Both the position numbers and the translations under genes were made by a program. DNA of 42,797 nt, taken from contig CAKQWG010000005.1 in the NCBI GenBank assembly GCA_934278005.1, positions 1-42,797 of the forward strand, written 5' to 3'. The stretch comes from an uncultured Pirellulaceae bacterium. GTDB taxonomy: Bacteria > Planctomycetota > Planctomycetia > Pirellulales > Pirellulaceae. The stretch's first letter is position 1. Each line of letters starts with the position of its first letter. The notes under the pieces are model-generated. The model was not told the origin of the DNA. It ran no database searches and was given only the letters and a program-made list of their open reading frames with translations. Of the stretch, positions 40,617 through 42,797 are shown piece by piece.

Positions 40617-42035
40617 TTATTGTAATTGCTCGCGCCACCGATTCATCTGCTCGCGCACTCGATGTGGGCCACTCGAGCCGTAGCTCTGGTACGCCTTTAC
40701 CGCTTGTTCCGCGCCTAACACCTCCCGCAACGATCCGTCGAGGTCTGAGTGAGTCGATTTTAATTGCGCGTCGGTCAATTCGGCCAAACAAACCCCACTT
40801 TCTTGTGCCAAAGCCACCAACTTCCCGACCAAGTGGTGGGCCGTCCGCTGCGGAATGCCCTGCAGAATTAGATGTTCCATGAGTGTGGTAGCATCCAGAT
40901 AGCCTCGATCCAGTCGGCTGGCGATGGACTCTCGCTGCAGTTTGGCTCCCTGGACAATCGGGATAGCCAGCTCCAAGCAGGCGCGGACTGTGTCCACTGA
41001 GTCGAATAGCGGCGGTTTATCCTCTTGCAGATCGCGGTTGTAAGCCAGCGGCAAACCCTTCACCAGCACCATTAAGGTTTGAAGGTTGCCCAGGACGCGA
41101 GCTGACTTGCCACGCGTCAGCTCTAGCGTGTCAGGGTTGATCTTCTGCGGCATGATCGACGAACCGGTACAGAACTGGTGCGGGAGTTTGATAAAGTTAA
41201 ACTCCACAGTGGACCATAGGATCCATTCCTCGGCCCAGCCGCTGAGGTGCTCGGCGATCATTGCCAGGACAAAGGCGGCTTCGAGCACGAAGTCTCGGTC
41301 GCTGCTGACGTCCAGACTGTTGGCCGCCACGCGGTCAAAACCCAATTCGGCAGCGGTCGCGTCGCGGTCGATCGGCAGCGTCGTACCGGCACAGGCCGCC
41401 GAACCAAGCCCGCACACATTGACGCGTTTTCGACAGTCGGCCAAGCGTTCGCGATCGCGCTGGTACTTCTCGATGTAGCACAGCCAGTAGTGGGGAGCCA
41501 GCACGGGTTGGGCGCGCTGCATGTGAGTGTAGGCGGGGAGAATTACATCAAAATCGCCTTCGCAGCGCGATAGAAATGCGCGCTGCAGTTCCTGCAACAG
41601 AGCATCCATAGAGTCGAGCGCATCGCGCAGCCATAGCCGCACATCGGTGTTGACTTGGTCATTGCGACTGCGAGCCGTATGCAGTTTGCGGCCTACATCT
41701 CCAAGTCGCTCGATGAGCGCGCTCTCGATGTGCATGTGGATGTCCTCCAGCTCTGCACGGAAGGGCATTTTCCCCTGCTCGATTTCCTGCTCGATCTCGC
41801 GCAGGGCTGCCTGTATTTGCTCAAACTCCTGTTGCTCGATCAGGCCCTGCTTGGCCAGCATCCGCGCATGGGCGATCGAACCCTGCACATCGTGGCGGAA
41901 CAAGCGGTGATCAAAGCTAATGCTCTCGCTGAAAGACTCCAGACGCTTGTCCGTGGAAGCCGAAAACACACCGCTGCGCGATGGTGAGGATGATGATGAA
42001 GCCGTCAAAAATGATCGCCTAGTTGTACGTGTCAC
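40617..42035 (-). CDS. argH: Argininosuccinate lyase
   Basis: Encodes 472 residues catalysing the last step of arginine synthesis, argininosuccinate to arginine plus fumarate, in the cytoplasm. Conserved parts are [42 protein letters not shown], the catalytic loop signature [12 protein letters not shown], and [14 protein letters not shown]. The start appears to be GTG 42035 without a ribosome binding site. The first ~20 residues are a Ser-rich tract ([12 protein letters not shown]) not found in the family, and the usual LWGGRF motif is replaced by RSGVFS. It lies 33 bases after the methyltransferase gene on the same strand. Confidence 0.95.
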   Translation of the reverse strand: MTRTTRRSFLTASSSSSPSRSGVFSASTDKRLESFSESISFDHRLFRHDVQGSIAHARMLAKQGLIEQQEFEQIQAALREIEQEIEQGKMPFRAELEDIHMHIESALIERLGDVGRKLHTARSRNDQVNTDVRLWLRDALDSMDALLQELQRAFLSRCEGDFDVILPAYTHMQRAQPVLAPHYWLCYIEKYQRDRERLADCRKRVNVCGLGSAACAGTTLPIDRDATAAELGFDRVAANSLDVSSDRDFVLEAAFVLAMIAEHLSGWAEEWILWSTVEFNFIKLPHQFCTGSSIMPQKINPDTLELTRGKSARVLGNLQTLMVLVKGLPLAYNRDLQEDKPPLFDSVDTVRACLELAIPIVQGAKLQRESIASRLDRGYLDATTLMEHLILQGIPQRTAHHLVGKLVALAQESGVCLAELTDAQLKSTHSDLDGSLREVLGAEQAVKAYQSYGSSGPHRVREQMNRWREQLQ

Positions 42036-42068
42036 AGGAAAGGAAACAGGGAAGCCAAATCAGTAGAT

Positions 42069-42797
42069 CTACTTAACAAATCGCAAGAAGTAGTTTTCCT
42101 TAAAGCCCTCGATGTCGACCTCTTCCTGAAACTTAAAGCCGGCGTCGATGATCTCTTGCTTGAAGACGCTTTTGGGTGCTCGCACATGCCCCTTGAGCCA
42201 CTCGCCACGCTCGCCTTCACCATCGTTATTGAAGTCGACTAAAATCAACTGGCCGCCGGACCGCAAAGCAGCGTAGATCGAAGCTAGCGAGCTTTCGGGA
42301 AATTCAAAGTGATGATATACATCGCAAATAAAAGCCCGATCGATGCTATTGGGTTTGAGGTTTACATCGCGGTCGGTGCAGAGCACGACCTGTGTATTGC
42401 TTAGCCCTTCGTCCTTAACCCGTTGTCGCAGATGCTTGACGAAATTAGGCGAAATGTCGACGGCAAATACCTGGCCGGTGTCTCCTACGGCTTGCGAAAA
42501 AGCGCCGATGTAGAGCCCGGTTCCGGAGCCGATGTCGGCGACGGCCATGCCGGGCTTAAGTTGCACAGCCTTGAGTATCTCTTGCCGCGATGAAAAGACT
42601 TCCCGACTTTCCGTTTCGAAGCGATTAACAAAGTCTTCGACTTTCATTTGGGGATCGAGGAAACTATCGTTGATGCCTGCCGGCAGGTTTTTCGCGCGCT
42701 CGACACCTGCGTCTGCTAGCTGGGTTTCAGTCGATTGGGTTTCAGTCGATTGGGTTTCAGTCGATTGGGCGGGCGGGGCTTCGAGCTGAGCGGTTTG
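42069..42797 (-). CDS. SAM-dependent methyltransferase, 5' end outside window
   Basis: The frame is open through the window edge, giving at least 242 residues. An internal ATG (42647) would yield 192, but conserved-looking sequence (AGINDSFLDPQMKVEDFVNR) begins upstream of it, so the gene is treated as partial. The class I fold is clear: motif I VADIGSGTGLYIGAF, acidic beta-2 end VFAVDIS, FICDVYHHF, and GGQLILVDFNND. The N-terminal part contains three STETQ repeats encoded by 15-base DNA repeats, suggesting a linker after a signal or lipoprotein segment beyond the edge. Substrate unknown; the HHF motif is common in small-molecule methyltransferases. Confidence 0.82.
   Translation of the reverse strand, partial: QTAQLEAPPAQSTETQSTETQSTETQLADAGVERAKNLPAGINDSFLDPQMKVEDFVNRFETESREVFSSRQEILKAVQLKPGMAVADIGSGTGLYIGAFSQAVGDTGQVFAVDISPNFVKHLRQRVKDEGLSNTQVVLCTDRDVNLKPNSIDRAFICDVYHHFEFPESSLASIYAALRSGGQLILVDFNNDGEGERGEWLKGHVRAPKSVFKQEIIDAGFKFQEEVDIEGFKENYFLRFVK
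42721..42765. repeat. 15-bp tandem repeat in methyltransferase gene
   Basis: Three perfect copies of TGGGTTTCAGTCGAT encode three STETQ units on the minus strand. Unit length preserves the frame. Confidence 0.92.

Noticed and set aside
1..42797. tRNA or rRNA genes in spacers
   Set aside because: No cloverleaf with a T-arm GTTC-type signature or rRNA-like stretch was recognised by eye; a tRNAscan/Infernal run would settle it.

Overview
The window looks like chromosomal DNA of a Planctomycetota bacterium, probably of the Pirellulales type (inference). The signs are a serine/threonine kinase coupled to a secreted planctomycete-type cytochrome c protein, a bacterial microcompartment (BMC) shell protein, a secreted alpha/alpha-toroid protein, a MazG-like protein ending in a CxxC-rich tail, CMP-Kdo synthetase (an LPS-type outer membrane), and many short intergenic palindromic repeats. 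Genes lie on both strands in short operons. Stop/start overlaps (TGATG, TAATG, GTGA, ATGA) recur, and several starts are TTG or GTG. No rRNA, tRNA, CRISPR array, transposase or phage gene was seen.

Layout. 1-8.4 kb: an EamA transporter; a kinase/cytochrome c pair with a terminator; a ThiO-like FAD oxidase behind a tiny leader ORF; a class II photolyase whose 3' end runs into what looks like a sulfatase remnant; and a two-domain BMC shell protein. 8.4-16.4 kb: a full-length PutA proline-catabolism enzyme, an alpha/beta hydrolase overlapping MazG, a repeat-rich spacer, kdsB and the toroid protein. 16.6-21.3 kb (minus): a CUT2 (ribose-type) sugar ABC importer leading into myo-inositol oxygenase, probably an inositol uptake and oxidation unit. 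21.5-25.5 kb (minus): a coupled pair of membrane GTPases and an exported PRC-barrel-like protein.

25.8-35.9 kb (plus) is the most interesting region: AraB-type kinase, a second CUT2 importer, AraL-like HAD phosphatase, secreted glycerophosphodiesterase, AraM-type sn-glycerol-1-phosphate dehydrogenase and a Tat-exported metallophosphoesterase. It repeats the AraB/AraL/AraM association of the Bacillus subtilis arabinose operon, but without AraA or AraD and with a phosphodiester-cleaving arm. It may serve a sugar alcohol or glycerol-phosphate-containing substrate. With the nearby inositol unit, glycerophosphoinositol is one candidate.

35.9-42.8 kb: DUF488, DoxX, a lipase-like hydrolase, a repeat cluster, a large exported repeat protein with a receiver-like C-terminus, argH, and a methyltransferase cut by the window edge. 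A recurring feature is in-frame expansion of short DNA repeats inside coding regions (thiO, putA linker, GTPase, methyltransferase).
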